A stretch of DNA of 64,000 nucleotides from Myxococcaceae bacterium. GTDB lineage: Bacteria; Myxococcota; Myxococcia; Myxococcales; Myxococcaceae. The position numbers and the translations under genes were made by a program. The notes beneath the pieces are model-generated. The model searched no databases, was not told the DNA's origin, and saw only the letters and a program-made list of their open reading frames with translations. Below, one piece after another: positions 55,701 to 63,994 of this stretch (its first letter is position 1; every line of letters starts with the position of its first letter). Location: the NCBI GenBank assembly GCA_016793095.1, contig JAEUJQ010000005.1, forward strand, positions 152,766 to 216,765, in the 5' to 3' direction.

Positions 55701-58700
55701 GGCAGGACTTCATGCCCACCGAGATCGCCGTCGCCAACGCCGACAACAGCATGCTGGCACGGCCGCTCGTGTTCACCGTCTCGGGCAACCTGCCGCCGGG
55801 CCTGCTCTCGCAAGAGGAGTTCGGCGTCTTCACCATCTCTGGCCGCCCGACCCGCGCGGGCACCTTCACCTTCACCATCTCAGTCGAGGACGCCCGTGGC
55901 CGGAGCGACAGCCTCGACTACACCGTCACCGTGTACACGACCCGCTTCCGCATCGTCGCGAACAACCTCCCGCAGCTCCTCCGTCCGAACGACCCTGTCA
56001 GCGCAACCTTCGCGACCCAGCCGGGTGGGAACGTCACCTGGTCGGTGGTGTCGGGCCGCCTGCCGCCGGGCATCACCCTGACGCCCGCGGGCTCCCTCGA
56101 GGGCACCGTCGAAGATCTCGACGCGTCCATCGGCACCTTCACCTTCGTCGTCGAGGCGAAGGACGACGCTGGCGCGAACGGGTTGGCGCCGTACGCGCTG
56201 GTCGTCGAGCGCGCGCCCCGTCGCATGGGGTGCAGCACCACTGACGCGGGCCCGCTGGGCCTGCTCGCGCTCGGGCTGCTCGGGCTCTTGCGTGCCGGCC
56301 GGCGCCGCGTGGTTCCGGTGCTCGCGGCCGCCGCGGTGGCCGTGCCGGCGATCGGGCTCGCGCAGCAGCCGTACCAGAGCTCGACGCCCGCCCCGCTGCC
56401 GTATCAGCCGCTGCCCAGCAGCCGCACGGTCGTCTCGCCCAGCACCCTGGCGGGCGCGCGCGTCGCGCTGCCCTTCACCTTCCGCTTCTACGGGACGGCG
56501 TACACCGAGGTCTCGATGGGGCGGTACGGGTACCTCGGGCTGGGAGGCGCCGACGCGGCCGAGAGCTTCAACACCACGATCCCCCACAACTCGAGCTTCG
56601 ATCCGGCGACGATCATCGCCCCGTGGTGGGACAGCCTCTTCGCCTGCCCGACCTCCGGTGGGACGTGCTCGAGCAGCTCCACGCCCGCGATGAACTACGC
56701 GTGGACCGTCACCGGGAGCGCGCCCAACCGCGTCGCGGTGTTCGAGTGGCGTGACCAGGGCACCTCGAGCAGCACCGCCGCTGCCCAGCGGTTCTCGTTC
56801 CAGGTCCACCTGTTCGAGACCTCGAACCAGGTGCGCTTCAGCTACGGCCCTTCGACCCCTCCCACGAGCTCAGCCTCGGTGGGGATCATGGGCGCTCGCA
56901 TGATCGGCCTCGCCGGGCTGCCATGCACGACCGGGTCGAACTGCTCAAGCACCGACTGGCCCACCAGCCAGGCGATCGACTTCTTCCTGCCCGCAGATCT
57001 GAGGATCGCGCGGCTCGCGGTCGATCAGACGGGCTACTCCGGAGTGCGCTACGGGGCCACGGCGTTCGTCCGCAACGACGGCGGCCGCCTGGCGACCAAC
57101 GTGACGGTCCGCTTCTATCTGTCCACCGATGCGATCCTCGAGCCCATGACGGACACGCTGATCGGCGACGCCACCGGTGTCACGGTGCCCGTCGGTGACG
57201 AGACGGCGGTGAGCTTCCCGGGGAACCTGCCGATGACCGCGATGCCCGGCAACTACTTCGTGCTCGCCGAGATCGACCCGGCCAACGCGGTTCCCGAGCT
57301 GGACGAGAACAACAACCAGAGCCCCCCCTCGACGATGACCATCGGCTCGCCGAAGGCCGATCTGACCGCGAGCGGTGTCACCGCTCCTGCGTCGGCTGCG
57401 CCGGGAGGCACGGTGATGGTGAGCCGCACGCTTTCGAACGTGGGCAACGCTGCGGCCCCGGCCTTCAAGTTCACCTGGCTGCTCTCGGACAACAACGTCA
57501 TCAGCATCTCCGATCGCGCCCTCTCGCCGGTGGGGAACGTCGCGGGCCTGGCGCCGGCGGCAGTGGACATGGGCGCCGAGATGCTGGCGCTCCCCGCGAA
57601 CCTCGCCCCCGGCACCTACTGGCTCGGCGTGTGCGTCAACTTCGACGGCGCCAACGCGACCAGCCCGTTCCCCGTCGATGAGATCGCCGTGGTGAACAAC
57701 TGCGCGGTCGCCGCCGCCGGCACCGTCGTCTCGACGGGGAGCCTGACCGTGCTGACGACGAGCCTGCCACCGGCGACGCAGTACGCTCCCTATGGGTTGC
57801 GGCTGCGTTCGACGGGAGGGTCGGGGGTCACGACGTGGGCCGTCACCGCGGGCGCGCTGCCGCCTGGCATGGCGCTGTCGTCGGACGGGACGCTGAGCGG
57901 CGGTCCTGCCCGCACCGGCTCGTTCGGCTTCGAGGTGACCGCCACGTCGGGGACGGCGACCGCGGCGCAGATGCTCAGCCTCATGGTGTCGCCGGGCACC
58001 TTGCCTCTGGTGATCGTCGATCAGGATCTGCCGGGGGCCGAGTTCGGCCGCACCTACTCCGCCTCCCTCATCGCGATCGGCGGCAAGCCGCCCTACACCT
58101 GGGCGCTGCGCTCGAACGCCGTGCTGCCCGAAGGCCTCGCGCTGTCGGGTGATGGCTTCCTCGAGGGCCGGGCGACCGAGTCCGGTGAGAAGGCCTTCGA
58201 AGTCGAGGTCACGGACACGGCGGGCGCCAGGGTCGCCCGCGAGCTCAAGATCCGGGTGGTGAACCCGACCTCCCTCAGCATCGGCACGACGGCGCTCGTC
58301 CGCGGGGTGCTGCGGCAGAGCTACCTGCAGCGGCTGGTGGTGGTGGGCGGTCGCGCCCCCTACCAGTGGACCGTGACGCGCTTCCAGCAGCTCCCCCAGA
58401 ACCCCACCGAGTCTCCCGGGCCGGTGCAGATGGGCCTGCCGGAGAACTTCGGGCTCTCGATTCAGGACGGCGTGAACGAGGACTTCCTCTCTGGCACGCC
58501 GAAGCAGGCCGGCATGTTCTCCTTGAACCTCAAGGTGGTGGACGGCGCGGGCACGGAAGACACCGTGTCGCTGACGTTGATGGTGGCGTACTCCGAGGCC
58601 CTGGCGATCACGACGACGATCCTGCCTGACGCGTTCATCAACCAGTCGTACGCGGTGAAGCTGTCGCACAACGGCGGCCGCGACTCGATGGTGTCGTTCT

Positions 58701-59029
58701 CGCTACCGTGCATCCGCCAGGCGACGCGGCCCGAGACGTTCGAGTGTGTCGCGACGGACCCGACCCAGACGCTGCCTCCCGGGCTGTCGCTGGGTTCCGA
58801 CGGCTCGATCCTCGGCATCCCCAGCCCCATCGTCGAGCCGGGCACCTTCACGTTCCTCGTCAAGGCAACCGACGAGGCCGGTCGTCAGGACATCCGGGGC
58901 CTGTCGATCAGGCTGCAGCCGGACTTCGCAGCCGCGAGCCAGGGCGGAGGTGGGTGCTCCGCGGCCGCCGGTCTCCCGCTCGCGCTTGGCGCGCTCGCCC
59001 TGTTCCTGACCCGCCGTCGGCGCCCGTGA
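52781..59029 (+). CDS. Giant secreted protein: two MYXO-CTERM proteins apparently fused in frame
   Basis: Protein of 2082 aa; GTG 52781 follows GGGAGAAA and gives a signal peptide ending EAAAQ. Each half has the same order: a jellyroll-like opening domain (YTPITGGTALSFSNSDEG... and YQPLPSSRTVVSP...), CARDB-like Ig modules (LYYFVIVQLDT.NAVAEVSEVNN pattern), and putative-Ig modules (PPGLTLSPSGDLTGTPS). The first half ends near residue 1150 with GCSTTDAG, a hydrophobic helix and RAGRRR, a full MYXO-CTERM signal. It runs without a stop into VVPVLAAAAVAVPAIGLAQQ, a second signal peptide. A second MYXO-CTERM (GGGCSAAAGLP...TRRRRP) ends the protein. Either the genes fused, or an assembly error removed a stop. 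Confidence 0.85.
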   Translation: MKNVSLAVLAVLVVSSEAAAQLPPFTRTSQPYTPITGGTALSFSNSDEGVVPIQLPFGFPYNGATYQTVYVHVNGQILVTLPSSCTPGATSCTTFTTISPIPTPTGSVQNHISAFWDDAEIGASTVVRVLSTPAKVTVEWANLEDFSNQWTASFQIALEPSGNFSIHYGAMTGTSASGVAGYQAGSIGYAVLGATCSPTLQSGCCGSASNTARCTNANYVADTLISTEPPLSPDLIAQSVRVSNFQTVQPSNDLSMTVTVRANNYSRSPANNWSWRAFLSPDPFRDPPDGGPGLPDGGSGANDIPLDPESSSNSLTPQGQQDFTANVTTSSPPPAGDYFVIVQLDTQNAVAEVSEVNNVAILPYAITGGVDLVSTAITGVPTSGPDAVDPVRLQYFNRGGQSAGTLDYRILLSATRDAGLIVYPDGGSVDLLPDGGEGPGPVSMRLIHRGTRAVTGGETVDEMVNVTMPPDAPQGEYFYVLQIDPAGLITEANERNNVVFSSGRVDIKRADLLLEAIDVIDVSTRVPVRSVLFGEQYKAVVRFRNQGGGAARNYRIGVILSTDSTLSLLSDLILAEEIVAQTQSAMTSTTLEIPFTLPLVDRVDAGLPSGNYYVFVSLDTLGVVVESNKGNNSANIGPVRALSPAPDYALSALQAPASAGIGEVIPVFRTIRNIGNRPAPQVPYRFFASANTIITTSDVPLEIQLGDGGVSLAGDVALPSGGGDSRTELVKLPAGMPPGQYYVGCVVDPANTLVELNKANNSFSSNPVQVVQSSLRILDVQLPDSTVGRSYFYRLSASGEEGASTWAVDASQGALPPGLTLSPSGDLTGTPSGMGGTGVRAFTVTLTNNGRTASARLVMRVLPPTSQVEITTASIPAIVNSPSAALQFPLGAAGGSRPYSWRVAQGTLPPGITFNVDGVLGGAPRAGTPDGVTRVTFEVRDATGGATRRELQLRLVAAGSIVLRTTRLPDAVVGQDFMPTEIAVANADNSMLARPLVFTVSGNLPPGLLSQEEFGVFTISGRPTRAGTFTFTISVEDARGRSDSLDYTVTVYTTRFRIVANNLPQLLRPNDPVSATFATQPGGNVTWSVVSGRLPPGITLTPAGSLEGTVEDLDASIGTFTFVVEAKDDAGANGLAPYALVVERAPRRMGCSTTDAGPLGLLALGLLGLLRAGRRRVVPVLAAAAVAVPAIGLAQQPYQSSTPAPLPYQPLPSSRTVVSPSTLAGARVALPFTFRFYGTAYTEVSMGRYGYLGLGGADAAESFNTTIPHNSSFDPATIIAPWWDSLFACPTSGGTCSSSSTPAMNYAWTVTGSAPNRVAVFEWRDQGTSSSTAAAQRFSFQVHLFETSNQVRFSYGPSTPPTSSASVGIMGARMIGLAGLPCTTGSNCSSTDWPTSQAIDFFLPADLRIARLAVDQTGYSGVRYGATAFVRNDGGRLATNVTVRFYLSTDAILEPMTDTLIGDATGVTVPVGDETAVSFPGNLPMTAMPGNYFVLAEIDPANAVPELDENNNQSPPSTMTIGSPKADLTASGVTAPASAAPGGTVMVSRTLSNVGNAAAPAFKFTWLLSDNNVISISDRALSPVGNVAGLAPAAVDMGAEMLALPANLAPGTYWLGVCVNFDGANATSPFPVDEIAVVNNCAVAAAGTVVSTGSLTVLTTSLPPATQYAPYGLRLRSTGGSGVTTWAVTAGALPPGMALSSDGTLSGGPARTGSFGFEVTATSGTATAAQMLSLMVSPGTLPLVIVDQDLPGAEFGRTYSASLIAIGGKPPYTWALRSNAVLPEGLALSGDGFLEGRATESGEKAFEVEVTDTAGARVARELKIRVVNPTSLSIGTTALVRGVLRQSYLQRLVVVGGRAPYQWTVTRFQQLPQNPTESPGPVQMGLPENFGLSIQDGVNEDFLSGTPKQAGMFSLNLKVVDGAGTEDTVSLTLMVAYSEALAITTTILPDAFINQSYAVKLSHNGGRDSMVSFSLPCIRQATRPETFECVATDPTQTLPPGLSLGSDGSILGIPSPIVEPGTFTFLVKATDEAGRQDIRGLSIRLQPDFAAASQGGGGCSAAAGLPLALGALALFLTRRRRP

Positions 59030-59090
59030 CTCGCTCGAGCCGCCGACACCTGCTTTCCCGACTGCTGAATTTCGCCAAGAAGAGGTCATT

Positions 59091-60434
59091 GTGAGGATCT
59101 GGAAGAACCTGTTGCTGGGGGCGGTCGCGGCCAGTGTCACCGGGGTGGTGACCGCGTCGTGTGGGGGCTCCTCGAAGAATGTGTGCCTCGACCGCAACGT
59201 GCAGTGCGAGTCGCCGCTCTCGTGTGATCCCGCGGACGGCGCATGCAAGTGCGGCGGCCGGGGTGGGGTGATCTGCGCTGAAGGCTTCGTGTGCGACCCG
59301 GTGGCCAACACCTGCCAGTCGACGAAGTGCGCGCGGGTGGACTGCTCGGACAAGTTCGGCACCAGCTGCGACGTCCTCGACGGCACCTGCAAGTGCGGTG
59401 GCACCGGCGGCGCCGTCTGCGCGATGAACGAGCAGTGCAACCCCCTGACGAAGGCGTGCGCTCCCTCGGTGGACTGCCGTGCGCGGGGCTGCAACCGCAA
59501 CGAGAGCTGCGATCAGGCGACGGGCCGGTGCCTCTGTGGCGCGGCGACCTGCAGCCCTGCGCAGAGCTGCTCGATCACCGGGAGCGATGGGGCCCGCACC
59601 TGCGTCGACAACGTCTGCAAGGGCGTGTCGTGCACGGGCGCGAACGTCTGCGACACGATGGACGGGTTCTGCAAGTGCAACGGCGTCGTCTGCCAGAGTG
59701 GCGAGGCCTGCGCCTGCCCGGCCGGAAGCGATGGAGGCATGTGCGCGGCGTCGGCGCGGTCCTGCCGCGCGGGCACCGCCTGCCTGGGGGTCACCTGCAC
59801 GAATGGCACGACCTGCGATCCGGTGGACGGCACCTGCAAGTGCGGAGGCCCCGGCGGACCGGTGTGTGCGTCGAACCAGATCTGCTCGCTCGGCCCGCCG
59901 CCCAGGTGCCAGGGCGGCGCGCAATGCACGCAGCCCGACGGCGGCCCACGCACCTGCCCGTCCGGCACCAGCTGCGATCCGGAAGACGGACTCTGCAAGT
60001 GCGGCGGTCGTGGCGGCGTGGTGTGCGCCCCCGCCGGTGGAGCGGACGGCGGCACGATGGATCCCGCCGAGGTCTGCGTGCAGAACCCCAACCAACAGGC
60101 CTGCCGCCGCCCGTGTGACATCCGCAGCCCTGACTGCGCAACGGGCACCTACTGCTACTTCGACTCGTCTGCGGGCACGCCTGTCGCGTACTGCGCTGCG
60201 CCCACGGGGAACCGGACGGAGCTCGCCGGGTGCAACAGCGCCACCGAGTGCTTCTCGACCACGCCCGCCGCGCGCTCGCTGCACTGCAACGCGCTCGCGC
60301 TGGGACAGACCGGGCTCTGCCGCGCCTACTGCGATGTCGCGGCCGGTCCGGCGGGCTGCCTCCAGGTTCCGACCGCCCAGCGCTGCCTGCAGATCACGGG
60401 CGCCCCGATGGGCTACGGCTACTGCCAGCCCTGA
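59091..60434 (+). CDS. Cysteine-rich lipoprotein
   Basis: Protein of 447 aa starting with GTG 59091 (AGAGG before it), a signal sequence and a TASC lipobox at Cys24. The body contains repeated Cys-rich units of about 35-45 residues with the phrase 'CDP.DGTCKCGG.GG.VC', six or seven copies, plus a C-terminal region with spaced Cys pairs. The pattern resembles EGF-like or myxobacterial Cys repeats and implies disulfides in an extracellular setting. No catalytic residues were recognised. It follows the giant protein by 61 bases and may belong to the same operon. Confidence 0.8.
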   Translation: MRIWKNLLLGAVAASVTGVVTASCGGSSKNVCLDRNVQCESPLSCDPADGACKCGGRGGVICAEGFVCDPVANTCQSTKCARVDCSDKFGTSCDVLDGTCKCGGTGGAVCAMNEQCNPLTKACAPSVDCRARGCNRNESCDQATGRCLCGAATCSPAQSCSITGSDGARTCVDNVCKGVSCTGANVCDTMDGFCKCNGVVCQSGEACACPAGSDGGMCAASARSCRAGTACLGVTCTNGTTCDPVDGTCKCGGPGGPVCASNQICSLGPPPRCQGGAQCTQPDGGPRTCPSGTSCDPEDGLCKCGGRGGVVCAPAGGADGGTMDPAEVCVQNPNQQACRRPCDIRSPDCATGTYCYFDSSAGTPVAYCAAPTGNRTELAGCNSATECFSTTPAARSLHCNALALGQTGLCRAYCDVAAGPAGCLQVPTAQRCLQITGAPMGYGYCQP

Positions 60435-60660
60435 GAACGGGGCAGCGGCTGACTGCGCGTCGCGCGCGCCAGTGAGATGGTGGGCTCGGGCCCCCGGTCA
60501 GCCGCGCAGGCTCGAGGCTCCGCGTCGTCGCGGTGGTCGCGCGCCAGTGAGATGGTGGGCGGTCAGCTGCGCGCAGGCTCCTGGCTGAGCGTCGTCGCGT
60601 GGTCGCGCGCAGTGAGATGCTGGGCGGTCAGCCGCGCGCAGCCACCCGGTCAGCCAGCCC
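60435..60660. repeat. Three-copy imperfect tandem repeat (about 70-base unit)
   Basis: After the Cys-rich gene the phrase CGCGCGCCAGTGAGATGGTGGGC recurs at about 60462, 60538 and 60604 in 66-76-base steps, with GGTCAGC(C/T)GCGCGCAGGCTC between. No gene is present; the rest of the 357-base gap up to 60791 holds the candidate palindrome below. Confidence 0.75.
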
Positions 60661-60699
60661 TTCGGGCACGTCCCGTTCGCCGAATGCGGCACGAGGGCT

Positions 60700-60741
60700 T
60701 TGCATCGGGCTCGCTGGTTGGATATTGATTCCCGAGTCAAT
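60700..60741 (+). promoter_or_regulatory. Candidate promoter with palindromic operator upstream of acyl-CoA dehydrogenase
   Basis: The palindrome ATTGATTC-CC-GAGTCAAT at 60724-60741 has 8-base arms with one mismatch. It is 51 bases before the start codon. A possible -35 TTGCAT (60700) and -10 TATTGA (60723) are 17 bases apart and overlap it, which would suit a TetR- or GntR-type repressor. Confidence 0.4.
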
Positions 60742-60791
60742 CTGCCACGCCCTCGCCACAGGACTGGCGCGGGCCTTCTCGGGAGCACGCC

Positions 60792-61931
60792 ATGCCGAAC
60801 TTCTTCACGCCTGAGCACGAAGCCTTCCGCAAGTCCGTCCAGCAGTGGGTCGAGAAGGAGCTCGCGCCGCACTCGCTCGAGTGGGATCGGGCGGGCATCT
60901 TCCCTCGCGAGGTCTTCAAGCAGGCCGGCGAGCTGGGCTTCCTCGGCATCAACCACGATCCGAAGTACGGAGGCTCGGGCCTCGACTACTGGTATGTGAC
61001 GGCCTTCGCCGAGGCGATCGCCCACAGCCGCAACGCCGGTGTCAACATGGCGCTCCTGGTCCAGGGGCAGATGGCGACGCCGATCATCAACGAGATCGGC
61101 ACCGACGAGCAGAAGCGGCTGTTCCTCGAGCCTGCGCTCAAGGGAGAGAAGATCGCCGCCCTGGGCGTCAGCGAGCCGGGTGTCGGCAGCGACGTCGCGA
61201 ACCTGAAGACGACCGCGAAGCGGGTGGGTGACGACTACGTCATCAACGGCTCGAAGATGTGGATCACCAACGGCACCCGCGCCGACTTCATCACGCTGGC
61301 CGTGCGAACCGGTCCCGAGGGCTACGGCGGCATCTCGTTGCTCACGTTCCCCACTGACGTGAAGGGCTTCTCGGTCTCGAAGAAGCTCGACAAGATCGGC
61401 AACCTCTCGTCCGACACGGCCATTCTCTACTTCGAGGACTGCAAGATCCCCGCGCGGTACGTGCTGGGCGAAGAGAACGAGGGCTTCTACCACATCATGA
61501 CCAACTTCCAGGGCGAGCGCCTCACGGCCGCGATCATCGCCTGCGCTGGCATGGAGCTCATGCTGAACGACGCGATCCGCTACGGGCACGAGCGGAGTGC
61601 CTTCGGCAAGCCCCTCATCAAGTACCAGGTGTGGCGGCACAAGTTCGTCGAGCACCTGGCGCAGCTCGAGGCTGCGCGGCGGTTGACGTACCACGCGGTC
61701 GAGCTGTTCGACGCGAAGGAGAGCCCGGTGAAGGAGATCTCGATGGCGAAGCTCGTCACCGGCGATCTTGCCCAGAAGGTCGCGTACGACTGCCAGCAGT
61801 TCTACGGCGGCATGGGCTACATCGAAGAGACGCCGATCGCGCGTGCCTGGCGCGACATCCGCCTCATCACCATCGGCGGCGGCACCAGCGAGATCATGAA
61901 GGAGATCGTCTCGAAGCTGGTCGGCTTCTGA
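60792..61931 (+). CDS. Acyl-CoA dehydrogenase
   Basis: Flavoenzyme of 379 aa that introduces the alpha-beta double bond into acyl-CoA. Family marks are ALGVSEPGVGSDVANLKTTA (flavin/substrate loop), YVINGSKMWITNGTRADF, and the C-terminal signature FYGGMGYIEETPIARAWRDIRLITIGGGTSEIM, in which the Glu of YIEE and the GGGTSEIM segment fit the family. The length is normal. Its start at 60792 follows a 357-bp gap with a palindromic operator candidate. The group II intron lies 57 bases after the stop. Confidence 0.95.
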   Translation: MPNFFTPEHEAFRKSVQQWVEKELAPHSLEWDRAGIFPREVFKQAGELGFLGINHDPKYGGSGLDYWYVTAFAEAIAHSRNAGVNMALLVQGQMATPIINEIGTDEQKRLFLEPALKGEKIAALGVSEPGVGSDVANLKTTAKRVGDDYVINGSKMWITNGTRADFITLAVRTGPEGYGGISLLTFPTDVKGFSVSKKLDKIGNLSSDTAILYFEDCKIPARYVLGEENEGFYHIMTNFQGERLTAAIIACAGMELMLNDAIRYGHERSAFGKPLIKYQVWRHKFVEHLAQLEAARRLTYHAVELFDAKESPVKEISMAKLVTGDLAQKVAYDCQQFYGGMGYIEETPIARAWRDIRLITIGGGTSEIMKEIVSKLVGF

Positions 61932-62456
61932 TCGACCGGAGCGTGCCTTTGCCTGCCGATCGACCGTCGTTATAGAAGAGCCACCATGGTGCGTCGTGAC
62001 GACTCAGAGCCGACGGACGGGCGACCGGCCGAGCAGGAGGCGGAGTCACGCTGCACTTCACCAGCGGGTGAAAGTCCCGCACGGGTAATCGCCGGAGAGC
62101 CCGGAAGCAGGCCACCACCTGAGGCCGAGAAGCCGAAAGGTGAAGCGTGGCGTCGAAAGCCTCGAAAGAGGGAGCAAGTCCGCGGGCCGCAACATGAAGT
62201 GAAGCCTGCAGCCTCGACAGACTTACAACGGGAAAGCCGAGCCGCTCATGTCACGGCGAAGGCAACACCCGCTGCCCGAGAGTCCGGATGGGCGGAGGGG
62301 TTCCCCGGGGTACAGGGAGCAGCACGCGGACAAGGTGAAGTGCGGAACACGAGAGGTCCGTCTGCGTCGCGGCAGTCACCGCAAGTCGCGCCCTATAAGC
62401 CGAAGGTGAAGGGGGCCGATGCGCAGCGGAAGTCCGAGGGGTCCACCGTACCGTTG

Positions 62457-63875
62457 ATGGGCGTGAAGAAGAACGCGCCCGGAGGGAGAGGGCCCTGGGG
62501 TGGGAGTGTCGACGAAGCGGGTAAGCGCGAGGGATTGGCCTGCGGGCCTAAACACCCCCCGAGGCGAGAGCCGACGGACAAAGTGCAACAACTGCGACGA
62601 CGACTGTGGGCGGCCGCCAAGCGGCAACCGGGAAGACGTTTTCACGCGCTGCATGCACAGGTGCTGAGGAGTGACGTCCTCGGTGAAGCGTGGAAGCAGG
62701 TGAAGGCCAACCGAGGCGCAGCCGGAGTCGATGGAGTGACGCTGGCTGACGTCGAGGCGTACGGCGTGGAGCGCATGCTTGGTGAGGTGCAGGAAGCGCT
62801 GAGAGAAGGAGGGTACCGGGCACCCGCTGTGCTGCGCCGGTACATCCCGAAGGCAGACGGGAAGAAGCGCCCGCTGGGCATCCCGACGGTGAAGGACAGG
62901 GTGGTGCAAGCGGCGGTGAAGCTGGTGCTGGAGCCGATTTTCGAGGCGGACTTCAAAGAGTCCTCGTACGGATTTCGGCCGAAGCGCAGCGCCACCGACG
63001 CGCTGGAGAAGTTGAGGGTGGAAGGCGCGCGAGGTGGAAACCATGTCCTCGACGCCGACATCCGCGACTACTTCGGCAGCATCAACCACGACACGCTGAT
63101 GAAGCTCGTCTCAAAGCGAGTCGTCGACCGACAGGTGCTGAAGTTGGTGCGGCAGTGGCTGCGCGCAGGAGTCCTCGACGACGGAAAGCTGACGACACCG
63201 ACGGTGGGTACGCCACAAGGTGGAGTCATCTCGCCGCTGCTCGCGAACATCTACCTGCACGTCCTCGACGAGGAATGGGAGAGGAAGCACGCGCACCTTG
63301 GCGTGCTGGTGCGGTACGCGGACGACTTCGTCGTCGCGTGCAACACGAGGGCGGCGTGCGAGGAGGCCGAACGACACGTCACGCGAGTGATGAAGAAGCT
63401 CGACCTGACATTGCATCCTGAGAAGACGAGGCGAGTCGACTTGACCTGGGGGAAACAGGGCTTCGACTTCCTCGGGTGTCACCTGAGGAAGAAGCTGAGC
63501 GGGCCCATCTGGGAGAAGGAGAGGAAGCGGTACTACTTCCTCCAGAGGTGTCCCTCGCAGCGCAGCATGAAGCGCGTGCGAGCACGAATCCGAGAGCTGA
63601 CGCCGCGAGGCCGATGCCATCAGGACGTGCGCGACATCATCAAGACGCTCAACCCCGTTTTGCAGGGGTGGAGCGGCTACTTCCGAAGCGGAAACGCGGC
63701 AGAGAAGTTCTGCCAAGTGGACGACTACGTGTACTGGCGGCTGAGGAAGCTGCTGGTGGCGCGCAAGGGGCGACACCTGAAACCCGGTGAAGTGAAGAAG
63801 TGGAACCGGGCTTTCTTCAAGAGCCACGGGCTCATCCGACTGAACGGCCGAGTCCAATACCCGGAGGCTGCGTAA
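62457..63875 (+). CDS. ltrA: Group II intron reverse transcriptase/maturase
   Basis: Protein of 472 aa that splices and moves the intron. The RT fingers-palm contain LRRYIPKADGKKRPLGIPTVKDRVVQ, then SSYGFRPKRSATDAL, VGTPQGGVISPLLANIYL and the catalytic YADDFVV. The maturase X domain holds LGVH-like GCHLRKKL...YYFLQRCPS and NPVLQGWSGYFRSGNAAEKF. The C-terminus (VKKWNRAFFKSHGLIRLNGRVQYPEAA) is not followed by an HNH domain, so an endonuclease is probably absent. The start is uncertain; the open frame continues upstream to the exon ATG at 61985. Confidence 0.9.
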   Translation: MGVKKNAPGGRGPWGGSVDEAGKREGLACGPKHPPRREPTDKVQQLRRRLWAAAKRQPGRRFHALHAQVLRSDVLGEAWKQVKANRGAAGVDGVTLADVEAYGVERMLGEVQEALREGGYRAPAVLRRYIPKADGKKRPLGIPTVKDRVVQAAVKLVLEPIFEADFKESSYGFRPKRSATDALEKLRVEGARGGNHVLDADIRDYFGSINHDTLMKLVSKRVVDRQVLKLVRQWLRAGVLDDGKLTTPTVGTPQGGVISPLLANIYLHVLDEEWERKHAHLGVLVRYADDFVVACNTRAACEEAERHVTRVMKKLDLTLHPEKTRRVDLTWGKQGFDFLGCHLRKKLSGPIWEKERKRYYFLQRCPSQRSMKRVRARIRELTPRGRCHQDVRDIIKTLNPVLQGWSGYFRSGNAAEKFCQVDDYVYWRLRKLLVARKGRHLKPGEVKKWNRAFFKSHGLIRLNGRVQYPEAA

Positions 63876-63900
63876 TGCGACTGTCCGAAACCCCACCGGC

Positions 63901-63994
63901 AAGCCGTATGCGGGAAATCCGCACGTACGGTTTGAACGGGGGTCGTGCTTCCTTCGCTGTGTCTTTCAACCCGCAGTAAGGAAGCACGATCTAC
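63901..63994 (+). ncRNA. Group II intron domains V and VI
   Basis: Domain V spans about 63901-63934: AGC of the catalytic triad at 63902-63904, stem AGCCGTA/TACGGTT, a CG two-base bulge and an inner TGCGG/CCGCA stem with a GAAA-type loop. Domain VI is a 12-base perfect stem, TCGTGCTTCCTT (63943-63954) with AAGGAAGCACGA (63978-63989). No bulged branch A is obvious in the perfect stem; A63986 or A63989 are positions to test. Confidence 0.8.

Larger units (their letters stand above)
61989..63994 (+). mobile_element. Group II intron, complete
   Basis: The 5' end is GTGCGTCG at 61989, matching the GUGYG family start. Domain I contains GTGAAAGTCCCGCACGGG and a GGAGAGCCCGGAAGC block typical of bacterial group II introns. 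A reverse transcriptase lies in the middle, and domains V and VI close the intron, ending near CTAC at 63991-63994. The 5' exon ends in ACCATG and the 3' exon begins CAATGG, so joined exons would read ATGCAATGG. The 3' end is estimated to within a few bases. Confidence 0.8.
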
